DNA of 64,000 bases from M3007 sp044230315 (GCA_044230315.1 JBGARJ010000032.1:1-64000), one strand, 5' to 3'. Counted from the stretch's first letter, positions 16,355 through 25,645 are shown. Numbers and translations: made by a program. The notes: generated by a model not told the origin, from the sequence alone.

Positions 16355-17683
16355 ATGAAAAAGATCTATTGCTGCCTGGTTTTACTCCTAACCGCTTATT
16401 GCGCTTTCACACAAATACCACAACGGCTCACCCTGGCCGACGCGCTGCACATTGCCCAGGAAAACCGACTCGAGCTGAAAACGCAGGCCATGCAGGTGCA
16501 ACTGGCCGAAGCCGCCAACGACAAATTGCGCGCCCGATGGATGCCGCAGGTCAGCGCCGGCGCCGATTTGCGCTGGAACATGCAATTACAAACCAATGTC
16601 CTGCCTGTGGGCGCATTCGGCATACCCGGGGTGCCCGCCGACGCCACCCGTACTGTTCAATTCGGCTCGCCGTTCAGCCATGCCTTCAGCCTGCAGGTGG
16701 AACAAAAGATCGTCGATTTTAACCAGCAGCTCGACCGGAAGATCAATGCCAATACACTGGAGAGCCAGCAAAACAGTTTGGTGCAACGGCAGACCGACGT
16801 GCGGTACGACGTTACCGAAGCCTATTACGCCGTCCTGTTTCAACAGGAACGGATGCGCCTGGCCCAGCTGGCTGTTGACCGTGCGCAAGCCAATCTGGCA
16901 GTAGGGCAAGTGCGCCTGCGCGACGGTGTGTTGCTTCCAGATGACCTGGCCCGTCTCGCACTCGACTCCAGCAACACCCGGCTGGCGTATATCAGTGCCC
17001 GGCGCGATTGGTTGCTGAGCCTCGAAACGCTTCGCTACCGGTTGCAACTTCCGGGCGATGTCACGCTCGAACTGGCCGACGGACTGGACCAACTCCGGCA
17101 GGCTAATGCGACCCAACCCGCTTCTCGCGCCCTGGAGCGCCCGGAGGTCCGCGCCGAGCGCCTGGCCGAGCAAATGGACGACCTGAACCGCCAAAAAGAA
17201 CGGATGCGCAACCGCCCCACCTTGACGGCCTACGGCAATTATGCGCTCCTGCAACTCCACGATACGCCCAATTTTTTTGCCGCAAACAGCTGGTTTCCGT
17301 ACAGCTATCTGGGCATTCGCCTCACGGTGCCGATCTACGACGGCAAGCAGGCCCGCCTCGCCGCCCGCGACTATACCTGGCGGCAGGAAGTAGATTGCCT
17401 GAATGCCGAAAAACGCGAAGCCGATTTTGAATTTGAAACCGACAAATACCACAATGCCATCCAGCAAGCGGATATGGAATTGCAGATTGCCCGTCAAAAC
17501 ATGGCTCTGGCTGCGCAAATCCTCGGCACCGACCGGCTCCGGTTCCGCCAGGGCGTAATGCTCCCTACGGCCTTGAAAGACAGCGAATACGCCTGTCAGC
17601 AAGCGGAAAGCAACTACCTGTCGGCCGTGTACAACTGGCTCACGGCAAACTTAAACTGGAAACGGGCCAGCGGGAATTTATAA
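16355..17683 (+). CDS. TolC-family outer-membrane efflux protein
   Basis: The protein has 443 residues. The start at 16355 (MKKIYCCLVLLLTAYCAFTQ) gives a clean signal peptide; an in-frame ATG at 16295 overlaps the permease stop and would add 20 residues, so coupling through that start cannot be excluded. TolC/OEP hallmarks are LTLADALHIAQENRLELK, a long helical stretch, GIRLTVPIYDGKQARLAARD at the second half and a matching C-terminal helix pair. It provides the outer-membrane duct for the preceding ATPase, adaptor and permease. The TAA stop touches the left end of a MITE-like repeat. Confidence 0.92.
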   Translation: MKKIYCCLVLLLTAYCAFTQIPQRLTLADALHIAQENRLELKTQAMQVQLAEAANDKLRARWMPQVSAGADLRWNMQLQTNVLPVGAFGIPGVPADATRTVQFGSPFSHAFSLQVEQKIVDFNQQLDRKINANTLESQQNSLVQRQTDVRYDVTEAYYAVLFQQERMRLAQLAVDRAQANLAVGQVRLRDGVLLPDDLARLALDSSNTRLAYISARRDWLLSLETLRYRLQLPGDVTLELADGLDQLRQANATQPASRALERPEVRAERLAEQMDDLNRQKERMRNRPTLTAYGNYALLQLHDTPNFFAANSWFPYSYLGIRLTVPIYDGKQARLAARDYTWRQEVDCLNAEKREADFEFETDKYHNAIQQADMELQIARQNMALAAQILGTDRLRFRQGVMLPTALKDSEYACQQAESNYLSAVYNWLTANLNWKRASGNL

Positions 17684-17846
17684 GAAGTTGTTTGAGTTAT
17701 TCTGTCGGAGGCAAAAAGAGCAGGTTTTCAGGGCAGACAACCCGTTTTTCGAAGTTCATAGTGGGGAACTATGGACTGAGAAAAAGGGGAAGTATGGCTT
17801 GAAAAAATGCCTTTTTGACTCGACAAGAATAACTCAAACAACTTCT
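17683..17846. mobile_element. MITE-like element with perfect 21-bp terminal inverted repeats
   Basis: The ends 17683-17703 and 17826-17846 are perfect 21-bp inverted repeats, and pairing continues inward imperfectly for about 15 more bases. The 164-bp element has no gene. It begins on the last base of the tolC stop codon and ends where the next insertion sequence starts. A TA occurs at both edges, which may be a target duplication. Confidence 0.6.
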
Positions 17847-19325
17847 AAGTTTGACTTTACTACTTTCCCTTCGGTAAGAAGAAATCCTGGCAATTAGTAC
17901 CTTGGAGTATACCAACCCTCCAAACATGCTAACCTTACCACCAGGATTTCAACGCACAATATCAGTTTTTTCTACTGCTTTTCGCAAAGACGTGTGGCCT
18001 AAAGCGCAGTTGTTACTCACAGGCGCTATCCTATGCCCGGGTAGCCGAACAGTTTGCAACTTGTTGCGCAGTGTAGGTTTGCAAAGGGAGCGTTGCTTTC
18101 CTAAGTTTCATCGGGTACTGAGCCTTGACAAGTGGTCGGCCAAGTGGCTGTCGGGCGTAGTGCTTGAGTTGCTCGTCCATGCATTTACCGCCCCTGGCGA
18201 AGCCCTGGTTTTTGGCATGGATGACACCATTGAACGCCGTTGGGGCCGCAGAATCAGCAAGCGTGGTATTTACCGCGACCCGGTACGCTCCTCCAAGAGC
18301 CACTTTGTTAAATGTAGCGGCCTGCGTTGGTTATCATTGATGTTGCTCACCCACCTGCCGTGGCTGGAAGCTGGGGTGTATTGGGCGCTTCCGGTCTTGA
18401 CCGCCTTGTGTCCATCGGAGCGTTTTTATGAATCCCATGGCAAACAGCCTAAAAAACTTACGGACTGGGCCCGGCAGATAATTACCTGGTTAAACCGCAG
18501 GTGCATGGGGCTGAATCGGCCTGTATATTTGACTGGCGATGGCTCTTTTGCCACTTACGAACTATTCTTGCACGCTCAAAGCCTCGGCATTGGGATGATT
18601 GCCCGCATGAAATTTAGCGCCCGTTTATTCCACTTGCCTTGCACACAATGGCCAAAAAGTAAGCGGGGGCCAAAACCATTAGTAGGCCCGCCTTTGGATG
18701 ATATGAAAAAACAACTCACGGACAGATGTGTCAAATGGAGGCGCCTAATTTTTTCCGAGTGGTACGGCAATCGCAACAAAGAAATGATGATCACCTCCGG
18801 TGTAGCCATCTGGCATAAATCTAATACGGTTATGGTGAAGGTTCAGTGGGTACTTATCAAAGACCCTGAAGGAAAACTTGAACCTGTACTGCTGGCCTGC
18901 ACCGACACGAACTTATTCGCTGACAAAATCGTGACCTTCTTTGTGCGCCGATGGCGGGTTGAAGTCACCTTCGCCGAAGTTCGCCGCCACCTCGGTGTAG
19001 AGACCCAACGCCAATGGTCCGATTTGGCTATTGAGCGATCTACTCCTTGCTTGTTGGCCCTCATGTCTATCGTCTGTCTGATGGCAAACACATTGCATCC
19101 CCATCAGCCTATTCAACCCAATACCACTTCCTGGTATCGAAAAAAGGCCGTCACCTTTTCCGATGTCCTCGCCGCAGTGAGACTCGAAATATTCCAAAAT
19201 GCCAAACTATCAACAAGCCTTTTTAAACCCGATGTCGAAAGTTATTCCGCCAAAATTCGCCACCTTTGGTTCCTGCTAACTCAAACGGCAGCCTGACGAA
19301 AGAAAAGTAGTAAAGTCGAACTAAG
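17845..19325. mobile_element. Insertion sequence with DDE transposase
   Basis: Imperfect terminal inverted repeats of about 30 bp are visible (left about 17845-17876, right about 19294-19325), sharing a 13-base core GACTTTACTACTT. They enclose one transposase gene. The exact ends and target duplication are not resolved because the left end abuts the MITE-like element. Confidence 0.75.
17926..19296 (+). CDS. DDE transposase of the insertion sequence
   Basis: The protein has 456 residues from the ATG at 17926 (a TTG at 17902 is possible). The catalytic acids are recognisable: GMDDTIERR (first Asp), YLTGDGSFA (second Asp) and RWRVEVTFAEVRRHLG (Glu). This is an RNase H-fold DDE transposase of the IS4/IS701 superfamily; I cannot settle the exact family. 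The frame is intact, and its codon use looks less GC-rich than that of neighbouring genes, as expected for a newcomer. It should mobilise the surrounding element and possibly related non-autonomous copies. Confidence 0.85.
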   Translation: MLTLPPGFQRTISVFSTAFRKDVWPKAQLLLTGAILCPGSRTVCNLLRSVGLQRERCFPKFHRVLSLDKWSAKWLSGVVLELLVHAFTAPGEALVFGMDDTIERRWGRRISKRGIYRDPVRSSKSHFVKCSGLRWLSLMLLTHLPWLEAGVYWALPVLTALCPSERFYESHGKQPKKLTDWARQIITWLNRRCMGLNRPVYLTGDGSFATYELFLHAQSLGIGMIARMKFSARLFHLPCTQWPKSKRGPKPLVGPPLDDMKKQLTDRCVKWRRLIFSEWYGNRNKEMMITSGVAIWHKSNTVMVKVQWVLIKDPEGKLEPVLLACTDTNLFADKIVTFFVRRWRVEVTFAEVRRHLGVETQRQWSDLAIERSTPCLLALMSIVCLMANTLHPHQPIQPNTTSWYRKKAVTFSDVLAAVRLEIFQNAKLSTSLFKPDVESYSAKIRHLWFLLTQTAA

Positions 19326-19342
19326 AACTGGCGCCCCGCTCG

Positions 19343-20203
19343 TTAGCGCAACAATCGCAGCAGATACTCGCCGTACCCGCTTTTCAGGTATTTGTGTCCG
19401 AGTTGCTCCAGTTGGGCGTCGTTGATGAAGCCCATTTCCCAGGCGACTTCTTCGATGCACCCGATTTTGAGCCCTTGCCGCGCTTCGATGGCCTGCACGA
19501 ACTGGCCGGCTTGCATCAGCGATTCGTGTGTGCCCGTATCGAGCCAGGCGTAGCCGCGGCCCATAACCCGCACCTGGAGTTTGGCCTGTGCCAGGTAGTG
19601 CCGGTTCACGTCGGTGATCTCGTATTCGCCGCGGGGGCTGGGCTGGAGGTTGCGGGCGACGTCTACCACCGAGTTGTCGTAAAAATAAAGCCCCGGCACT
19701 GCGAAATGGCTCTTGGGCCGGGCCGGTTTTTCCTCGATGCTGATCGCCCGCAGGTTTTGATCAAACTCCACCACGCCGTAGCGTTCGGGGTCGGCCACCT
19801 GGTAGGCAAAGATGATGCCGCCCTCGGGATTGGCGCAAGCGCGCACCATTTCCCCCAGGCCGGCGCCGTAGAAAATGTTGTCGCCCAGGATCAGGGCTGC
19901 CGGGTCGGCGCCGATGAAATCCGCCCCCAGCACAAAGGCCTGCGCCAGGCCGTTGGGCACGTGCTGTTCCACATAGGCAAAGTGCATGCCCAGTTCACTG
20001 CCGTCGCCGAAGAGTTGCCGGAATTTGGGCAAATCGTAGGGGGTGGAAATGATCAGGACCTCGCGGATGCCCGCCAGCATGAGCGTGCTGAGCGGGTAGT
20101 AGATCATGGGTTTGTCGTACACCGGCATGAGTTGTTTGCTCACGGCCAGGGTGAGTGGGTATAGTCGGGTGCCGAGTCCGCCGGCGAGAATAATGCCTTT
20201 CAA
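19343..20203 (-). CDS. rmlA: Glucose-1-phosphate thymidylyltransferase
   Basis: It makes dTDP-glucose from dTTP and glucose-1-phosphate, the first step of dTDP-L-rhamnose and related sugars. Visible motifs: the N-terminal KGIILAGGLGTRLYPLT nucleotide-binding loop, SKQLMPVYDKPMIYYPLS, LILGDNIFYG, EEKPARPKS, and GRGYAWLDTGTHESL. The family starts directly at the KGIILAGG strand, and here the codon before it is TTG (20203), giving 286 residues, the usual length. No ATG exists at that place; the in-frame ATG at 20350 would add 49 residues without family character. So a TTG start is likely. No rmlB/C/D genes are nearby. The left neighbour is an insertion sequence whose end lies 17 bases past the stop. 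Confidence 0.92.
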   Translation of the reverse strand: MKGIILAGGLGTRLYPLTLAVSKQLMPVYDKPMIYYPLSTLMLAGIREVLIISTPYDLPKFRQLFGDGSELGMHFAYVEQHVPNGLAQAFVLGADFIGADPAALILGDNIFYGAGLGEMVRACANPEGGIIFAYQVADPERYGVVEFDQNLRAISIEEKPARPKSHFAVPGLYFYDNSVVDVARNLQPSPRGEYEITDVNRHYLAQAKLQVRVMGRGYAWLDTGTHESLMQAGQFVQAIEARQGLKIGCIEEVAWEMGFINDAQLEQLGHKYLKSGYGEYLLRLLR

Positions 20204-20351
20204 AATACAGAAGGATAAAAGGTGAATGGAGGAGCGGGGTTGGAGATGACTGCAAAAAAAATGCCTTCGCCGGGGACGAAGGCATTTTTGGAAAAGAAAT
20301 TGCAAGGTGGCGAAAAACTGCTGCACAGCCCCGAAGTGCTCTGGGTGCACC

Positions 20352-23294
20352 TTACAGCGTCGCTTTTACTTCATTGATCACGTAGGCCTCGATCACGTCG
20401 CCGACTTTGATGTCGTTGAAGTTGCGGATCGTCATCCCGCATTCAAGCCCGGAGCGTACCTCCTTGATATCTTCTTTAAAGCGCTTCAGGGAAGACAGTT
20501 CGGCATTTTGGCCTTCGTGCACCGGGTAGATCACGATACCATCGCGGATAATGCGCACATGGTGGTTGCGATTGATCTTGCCTTCCTGCACGTAGCAGCC
20601 GGCCACCGTACCCACTTTGGAAATCTTGAACACGTCGCGTACCTCGGCCTGTCCCATGATCTCCTCCTCTTTGGTCGGCTCCAACATGCCCTCCATAGCG
20701 GCCTTGACCTCTTCGATGGCTTCGTAAATGATGGAGTACAGTTTGATCTCCACGCCTTCTTTTTCCGCCAGCTTGCGCGCGGTCAGCGAAGGACGCACCT
20801 GGAAGCCGATGATAATGGCGTCGGAAGCGGAAGCCAGCATGACGTCGCTGTCGACAATCTGACCCACGGCCTTGTGGATGACATTGACCTGGATCTTTTC
20901 CATCGACAGTTTGATGAGCGAGTCGCTGAGTGCCTCCACAGAGCCGTCCACGTCGCCTTTGACGATGAGGTTGAGCTCTTTGAAGTTGCCCAGGGCGAGA
21001 CGCCGTCCGATTTCTTCGAGGCTGATCCGTTTGCTGGCGCGGTTGGCTTGTTCGCGGATGATCTGGGCGCGCTTGGAGGCGATATCGCGGGCTTCGCCTT
21101 CGGTAGCCGTTTCCTTGATCTTTTCACCGGCCTGCGGGGCGCCCGCGAGGCCCAGGATAAGCACCGGTACGGCCGGCCCGGCCGATTTGACTTTTTGGCC
21201 GCGTTCGTTGAACATGGCCCGCACTTTACCCGCGTATTCGCCGGCGATAATGGGGTCGCCTTCGTCGAGGGTTCCGTTTTCGACCAGCACTTTGGTGACA
21301 TAGCCGCGGCCTTTGTCGAGCGACGCTTCGAGCACGGTGCCGATGGCGCGCCGGGTCGGGTTTGCCTTGAGGTCGAGCAATTCGGCTTCGAGCAGCACTT
21401 TTTCGAGGAGTTTGTCCACGTTGGTGCCTTTTTTGGCCGAAATGTCCTGGCTTTGGTATTTACCGCCCCATTCCTCCACAAGGAGGTTCATTTGGGCCAG
21501 TTCGTTTTTGATGCGGTCGGGGTCGGCGCCGTCTTTGTCGATCTTGTTGATGGCAAAAACGAGCGGAACGCCGGCGGCTTGTGCGTGGCTGATGGCCTCA
21601 CGCGTTTGCGGCATGATGCTATCGTCGGCCGCCACCACGATGATGGCGATATCGGTCACCTTGGCGCCGCGGGCGCGCATGGCGGTAAAGGCTTCGTGGC
21701 CGGGAGTATCGAGGAAAGTGATCTTTCTGGCTTCTTTACCTTCGCCCACCATCACTTCGTAAGCGCCGATGTGCTGGGTGATCCCGCCGGCTTCTCCGCC
21801 AGCCACATTGGCTTTCCGGATATAGTCGAGCAGCGAGGTCTTCCCGTGGTCGACGTGGCCCATAACGGTCACGATCGGTTGACGCGAGCGCAGGTCTTTG
21901 GGATCGTCGATCTCTTCTTCTTCGACCTCTACCTGTTCTTCAGCGCTGATAAACTGGACTTCATAGCCAAATTCGCCGGACACGACTTCGATGATCTCAG
22001 CGTCGAGGCGTTGGTTGATGGAGACGAAAATACCCAGCGACATGCAGGCTTTGATGATGTCGGCCGGTTTAACGTTGATGAGCGACGCGAGGTCGGAAAC
22101 GGAGATAAACTCCGTCACCTGGAGGGTTTTTCCGCTTTCGTTTTCGGCGCGTTCCGCCATTTCGGCGCGTTCCCGGATGGAGTCGCGCTTGTCGCGGCGT
22201 ATTTTTTGCCGCTTGCGGCTGGCTCCCGCACCCATGCGGGTCATGGTTTTGCGGATTTGATCTTCGATCTCTTTTTGGGAGACTTCTTTCTGGTCGGTGC
22301 CGGTGCGGCCCTTGCCTTTATTGCCCCCGGGGGCGCCGGTCAGCGAAGCCTGAATAGCTTCGGCGGTGATCGGTTGTTGGACTTTTTTGCGTTTGCGTTT
22401 GCGGCGGGCGTCGGCGTTGTTGGCGCCGCCGCCTGCTGGCTGCTGGCTGCCTCCGTTGCCACCGCCGGCGGGGCGGTTGCTTTGTCCCTGTTGCGGACCG
22501 CCGCTTTTGCCGCCGCGGTCGTCGCGGCCTTTACCGCGGTTGCCGCGCTCATCGCGGCCGCCTTTGTTGCGGTCGGCAGCAGGCGGAGCTTCTTTCTTTT
22601 GTTCCAGGTTGACGCGCCCCAGGATTTTCAGGCCGCGCAACTGGGGTGCATCGGCCCGGTACAGGTCGGATTCGCCCGCGTTTTCCTCGTCGCCGGGTTG
22701 TGTAGCATCGGCCGGCGGCGCCGGTTCGGGGGCCTTGCTTTCTTGTGGCGGGGGAGGTGGCGTTTCGGCCGGCTTTTCCACCGGCTTGGGCGCTTCTGCC
22801 ACGGGTGGAGCGGCCACAGGCTCTTCGGCGGGTGGTGGCGGCGCCGGTTTTTCCGGCGGCGCCGGCTCTTCCGTTTGGGGCGCTTCTTTGGGCGCGTCAA
22901 GGTCGATTTTACCGACAATCCGGAGCGAGGGGCGCTCGCGTTTGATCACTTCAGGCTCTTCTTTTTTGGGCAAGGTCACCTTCGGCGGTTCCTCCCGCGG
23001 CGGTAGCAGACTCGGCCGCGGCGCCGGTGGCGGCGCATCAGCGGTGGTCGTGGTCGGGCTGCCGGATGTGGAGACCGGTTCTTTTTTCAAAACAGGACGG
23101 GCGAGTTTGTCCGCCTCTTGTTTGATAGCCATATCGCGCTGAAACTCCTTTTGCAGGACGGTCAGCATCTCATCCGTGATTTCTGCCGTCGGCTTCTCCT
23201 CCACTTGGGCGAATCCTTTGTTGCGCAGCGTCTCTACGATCGTGTGCAGACCGACGTTAAAATCTTTGGCTACCTTTATTAATTTTAATGCCAT
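20352..23294 (-). CDS. infB: Translation initiation factor IF-2
   Basis: The protein has 980 residues. It is a GTPase that brings initiator tRNA to the ribosome. The N-terminal IF2_N motif (LIKVAKDFNVGLHTIVETLRNKGF) is followed by a long Pro/Ala/Glu/Lys then Gly/Arg/Asn-rich low-complexity linker (about 70-350), a second IF2_N-type motif (VTEFISVSDLASLINVKPADII) and the G domain near 471 with GHVDHGKTS (G1), DTPGHEAF (G3) and NKID (G4). The C-terminal domains end in KVGDVIEAYVINEVKATL. The long disordered linker is common in Bacteroidota. Order rimP-nusA-infB is conserved in many bacteria. It probably has its own promoter as well (23420-23427). Confidence 0.98.
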   Translation of the reverse strand: MALKLIKVAKDFNVGLHTIVETLRNKGFAQVEEKPTAEITDEMLTVLQKEFQRDMAIKQEADKLARPVLKKEPVSTSGSPTTTTADAPPPAPRPSLLPPREEPPKVTLPKKEEPEVIKRERPSLRIVGKIDLDAPKEAPQTEEPAPPEKPAPPPPAEEPVAAPPVAEAPKPVEKPAETPPPPPQESKAPEPAPPADATQPGDEENAGESDLYRADAPQLRGLKILGRVNLEQKKEAPPAADRNKGGRDERGNRGKGRDDRGGKSGGPQQGQSNRPAGGGNGGSQQPAGGGANNADARRKRKRKKVQQPITAEAIQASLTGAPGGNKGKGRTGTDQKEVSQKEIEDQIRKTMTRMGAGASRKRQKIRRDKRDSIRERAEMAERAENESGKTLQVTEFISVSDLASLINVKPADIIKACMSLGIFVSINQRLDAEIIEVVSGEFGYEVQFISAEEQVEVEEEEIDDPKDLRSRQPIVTVMGHVDHGKTSLLDYIRKANVAGGEAGGITQHIGAYEVMVGEGKEARKITFLDTPGHEAFTAMRARGAKVTDIAIIVVAADDSIMPQTREAISHAQAAGVPLVFAINKIDKDGADPDRIKNELAQMNLLVEEWGGKYQSQDISAKKGTNVDKLLEKVLLEAELLDLKANPTRRAIGTVLEASLDKGRGYVTKVLVENGTLDEGDPIIAGEYAGKVRAMFNERGQKVKSAGPAVPVLILGLAGAPQAGEKIKETATEGEARDIASKRAQIIREQANRASKRISLEEIGRRLALGNFKELNLIVKGDVDGSVEALSDSLIKLSMEKIQVNVIHKAVGQIVDSDVMLASASDAIIIGFQVRPSLTARKLAEKEGVEIKLYSIIYEAIEEVKAAMEGMLEPTKEEEIMGQAEVRDVFKISKVGTVAGCYVQEGKINRNHHVRIIRDGIVIYPVHEGQNAELSSLKRFKEDIKEVRSGLECGMTIRNFNDIKVGDVIEAYVINEVKATL

Positions 23295-23419
23295 GCAGTG
23301 GTTTTTCCTGCTAAATTGAAAATGTTAGATTGGTACTTTGTTCCTGTTTGCAGGGCTTTGCCCTTGAAGGTGAATAGTTTAGAAGGCCTGAAAATTTTAT
23401 AATTGTTTAAAAAGCGGTG

Positions 23420-23427
23420 CAAAGGTA
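23420..23427 (-). promoter_or_regulatory. Candidate -7 box upstream of infB
   Basis: The minus strand reads TACCTTTG (TAnnTTTG), 125 bases before the infB start, in the nusA-infB gap. Confidence 0.4.
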
Positions 23428-23523
23428 CGACAAAACAGTAATAGTCTGAAGTATCAACCCGAAGTCCTGCGTCGATTCCATTATTTGTTCCGGAACGGAT
23501 TCTGGACTTCGGGTTGTGTAAGG

Positions 23524-24771
23524 TTATTGTTCTTCCTCAAATTCGGAGGCCAGGATGCTGACCACCGCTTTAATGGTTTCCTCTTCCAGGTCGGTGCGGC
23601 GGGTGAGTTCGTCCACGCTGAGTTCGAGCACCTGGCGGGCGGTGTCGCAGCCGATGCCTTTGAGCGCTTCGATGACCCAGGGTTCGATCTCGTCGCTGAA
23701 TTCTTCGAGGTCCACGTCGTCGATTTCGAATTCCTGCTGGTTGTTGCGGTACACATCGATTTCGTAGCCGGTCAGTTTGGTGGCCAGTTTGATGTTGGAG
23801 CCGCTTTTTCCGATGGCCAGGCTCACCTGGTCGGGATCGAGGTACACGGCTGCGCGTTTGCGCTCCTGGTCGATGTCGATGGTGGTGATCTTGGCCGGGG
23901 TGAGGCTGCGCTGGATGAACAGCGGCACGTTGTTGGTGTAGTTGATAATATCGATGTTCTCGTTGCGCAATTCGCGGACGATGCCGTGGATACGGCTGCC
24001 CTTCATGCCCACGCAGGCGCCCACGGGGTCGATGCGTTCGTCGTGACTCTCCACGGCTACTTTGGCGCGCTCGCCGGGCAGGCGCACGATGTTTTTGACT
24101 TCGATGATCCCGTCTTCAATTTCAGGCACCTCGGCTTCGAGCAGTTTCGCCAGGAAGGCCGGATCGGTGCGGCTGATCAGGATAAACGGAGCGTTGTTGC
24201 GCATTTCCACCTTTTTGATGATGCCGCGCACCATGTCGCCTTTGCGGTAGTAGTCGCCCTTGATCATCTCCATGCGCGGCAACACGAGTTCGTTGCCCGT
24301 GGCGTCGTCGAGCACCAGCAATTCTTTTTTCATGATCTGATTCACCTCGCCGGTCACTACTTCGCCAACGCGCTCGGTGTATTTGCGGTACACTTCGTCT
24401 TTTTCCAGTTCCATGATCCGCGACACCAGCGTTTGGCGGGCGGCCATGATAGCCCGGCGGCCGAAATCGTCGATCAGGAGTTGCTCGTAGCATTCGTCGC
24501 CGATGTCGAGGCCCTCGTCGATCTGATGCGCTTCGGTTTGACTCACCTGGGCGCTCTCGTCGGTCACTTCGCCGTCGGGCACTACTTCGCGTACCCGCCA
24601 GATCTCCAGGTCGCCGGTGGTGGTATTGACGATCACGTCGAAGTTTTCGTCGGAGTTGAATTTTTTCTTGATCAGCGTCCGGAACACATCTTCCAGCACG
24701 CGGACCATCGTGGGGCGGTCTATATTTTTGCCGGTCTTAAAGTCGGCAAATACATCAACTAAATTGACCAT
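23524..24771 (-). CDS. nusA: Transcription termination/antitermination factor NusA
   Basis: The protein has 415 residues. It binds RNA polymerase and nascent RNA, affecting pausing, termination and antitermination. The N-terminal NusA domain (1-about 130) is followed by S1 (GEVVTGEVNQIMKKELLVL), KH1 (GACVGMKGSRIHGIVREL) and KH2 (SLAIGKSGSNIKLATKLTGYEIDV), then an acidic tail with one helix-hairpin-helix-like unit (IEALKGIGCDTARQVLELS). There is no long C-terminal acidic-repeat domain as in Gammaproteobacteria. A hairpin lies just upstream (24792-24807). Confidence 0.97.
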   Translation of the reverse strand: MVNLVDVFADFKTGKNIDRPTMVRVLEDVFRTLIKKKFNSDENFDVIVNTTTGDLEIWRVREVVPDGEVTDESAQVSQTEAHQIDEGLDIGDECYEQLLIDDFGRRAIMAARQTLVSRIMELEKDEVYRKYTERVGEVVTGEVNQIMKKELLVLDDATGNELVLPRMEMIKGDYYRKGDMVRGIIKKVEMRNNAPFILISRTDPAFLAKLLEAEVPEIEDGIIEVKNIVRLPGERAKVAVESHDERIDPVGACVGMKGSRIHGIVRELRNENIDIINYTNNVPLFIQRSLTPAKITTIDIDQERKRAAVYLDPDQVSLAIGKSGSNIKLATKLTGYEIDVYRNNQQEFEIDDVDLEEFSDEIEPWVIEALKGIGCDTARQVLELSVDELTRRTDLEEETIKAVVSILASEFEEEQ

Positions 24772-24791
24772 TGATACAGTTTAAAATTTTG

Positions 24792-24807
24792 CCCCGAAGC
24801 CTCGGGG
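24792..24807 (-). promoter_or_regulatory. Small hairpin in the nusA leader
   Basis: CCCCGA and TCGGGG pair around a four-base loop, and on the minus strand the stem is followed by CAAAATTTT, about 20 bases before the nusA start. It could act as an attenuator or RNA-binding element; the tract is weak for a terminator. Confidence 0.35.
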
Positions 24808-24988
24808 AACGTTGAAGATATATGCGGTTAAGTACCTGAACCGAAATTATTTGATAAAACTCACTTCGGCCTTTTGCTCCAATATCGCGTTATTTTTTTC
24901 AGCCGTAGCGCTGCTATGCCTTCAAAAAATGCCCGGTCCCGGACCAAAATCGCATCGTTAATGTTGTCAAATAATTCAGTCCGGGTAT

Positions 24989-25468
24989 TTAAAAGGTGAT
25001 TTTCACGACAGCCTTTTCGATCTGATCAAAGGGTATGGCTTGCTCGACCGGCACTTCCTTTTTCTTTTTTTCGATCCTTTCCACTACCGTGTAAGCCAGC
25101 ACGATCTGCGTTTCATCGACCGATTTCAGCAGGCCGGTGTGCTGGGTTTTGTCGGCCAGCGTCACATTAAGCGTGCGGCCGATGTTGTTGCGGTATTGCC
25201 GCGCAAAGGTCAGCGGGCGCCCGACGCCGGGGCTGCTCACTTCGAGCACGTAGGCGTTGCCCAGCCAGCCGTTGGCATCGAGAAAACTCTCCAGGTAGCG
25301 GCTGAGTTTCTGGCATTTTTCAAAGGTCATACCGGAGTCGCTGTCGGCAAATACGTACAATTTGTTCCCCGGCTTCAGTTCGATGTCCACCGTAAAACAA
25401 TCGGCGCAAGCCTCGTCGCTGCGGTACTTCTCTTCCAGTAGTTGGGCGATGCGTTCGGTTACTTCCAT
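24989..25468 (-). CDS. rimP: Ribosome maturation factor RimP
   Basis: The protein has 159 residues from the ATG at 25468 (MEVTERIAQLLEEKY); 17 more residues upstream in frame do not fit the family. It helps assemble the 30S subunit. The RimP N-domain (VDIELKPGNKLYVFADSDSGMTFEKCQKLSRYLE) contains the conserved YVLEVSSPGVGRPL segment. The C-terminal SH3-like domain (GRTLNVTLADKTQHTGLLKS) ends IPFDQIEKAVVKITF. It is the first gene of the rimP-nusA-infB cluster, with a 217-base gap to nusA. Confidence 0.95.
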   Translation of the reverse strand: MEVTERIAQLLEEKYRSDEACADCFTVDIELKPGNKLYVFADSDSGMTFEKCQKLSRYLESFLDANGWLGNAYVLEVSSPGVGRPLTFARQYRNNIGRTLNVTLADKTQHTGLLKSVDETQIVLAYTVVERIEKKKKEVPVEQAIPFDQIEKAVVKITF

Positions 25469-25509
25469 GGATGCGGCGCAGGTTCGGTTGAGCGCAGATT
25501 TTGGGGGTG

Positions 25510-25543
25510 ATATAAACAAAAGAGGGAACCCCCGGTTCCCTCT
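25510..25543 (-). terminator. Intrinsic terminator or attenuator ahead of rimP
   Basis: A perfect 10-bp stem (25521-25530 with 25534-25543) is followed on the minus strand by TTTTGTTTATA. It lies after the upstream gene and after a -7 box, but 42 bases before the rimP start, so it may be a leader attenuator or simply the end of the preceding transcript. Confidence 0.65.
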
Positions 25544-25569
25544 CGTGCTGTTCGATCAGTATTATGCCG

Positions 25570-25577
25570 CAAAGGTA
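25570..25577 (-). promoter_or_regulatory. Candidate -7 box for rimP-nusA-infB
   Basis: The minus strand reads TACCTTTG, about 100 bases upstream of the rimP start and upstream of the leader hairpin. Confidence 0.45.
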
Positions 25578-25645
25578 CGGCGAAATTCTTTTTTTTAGAA
25601 ATATATTTTGAAAAACAGTCGCTTGGTCCGGCCATGCGCTGCTGA

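Noticed and set aside
17688..17897. A 69-codon frame inside the MITE-like element
   Set aside because: It spans the element's inverted repeat and the neighbouring IS end and has no protein character.
20307..23006. An 899-codon plus-strand frame opposite infB
   Set aside because: The translation is His/Phe/Asp-rich without family character, and infB on the other strand is certain.
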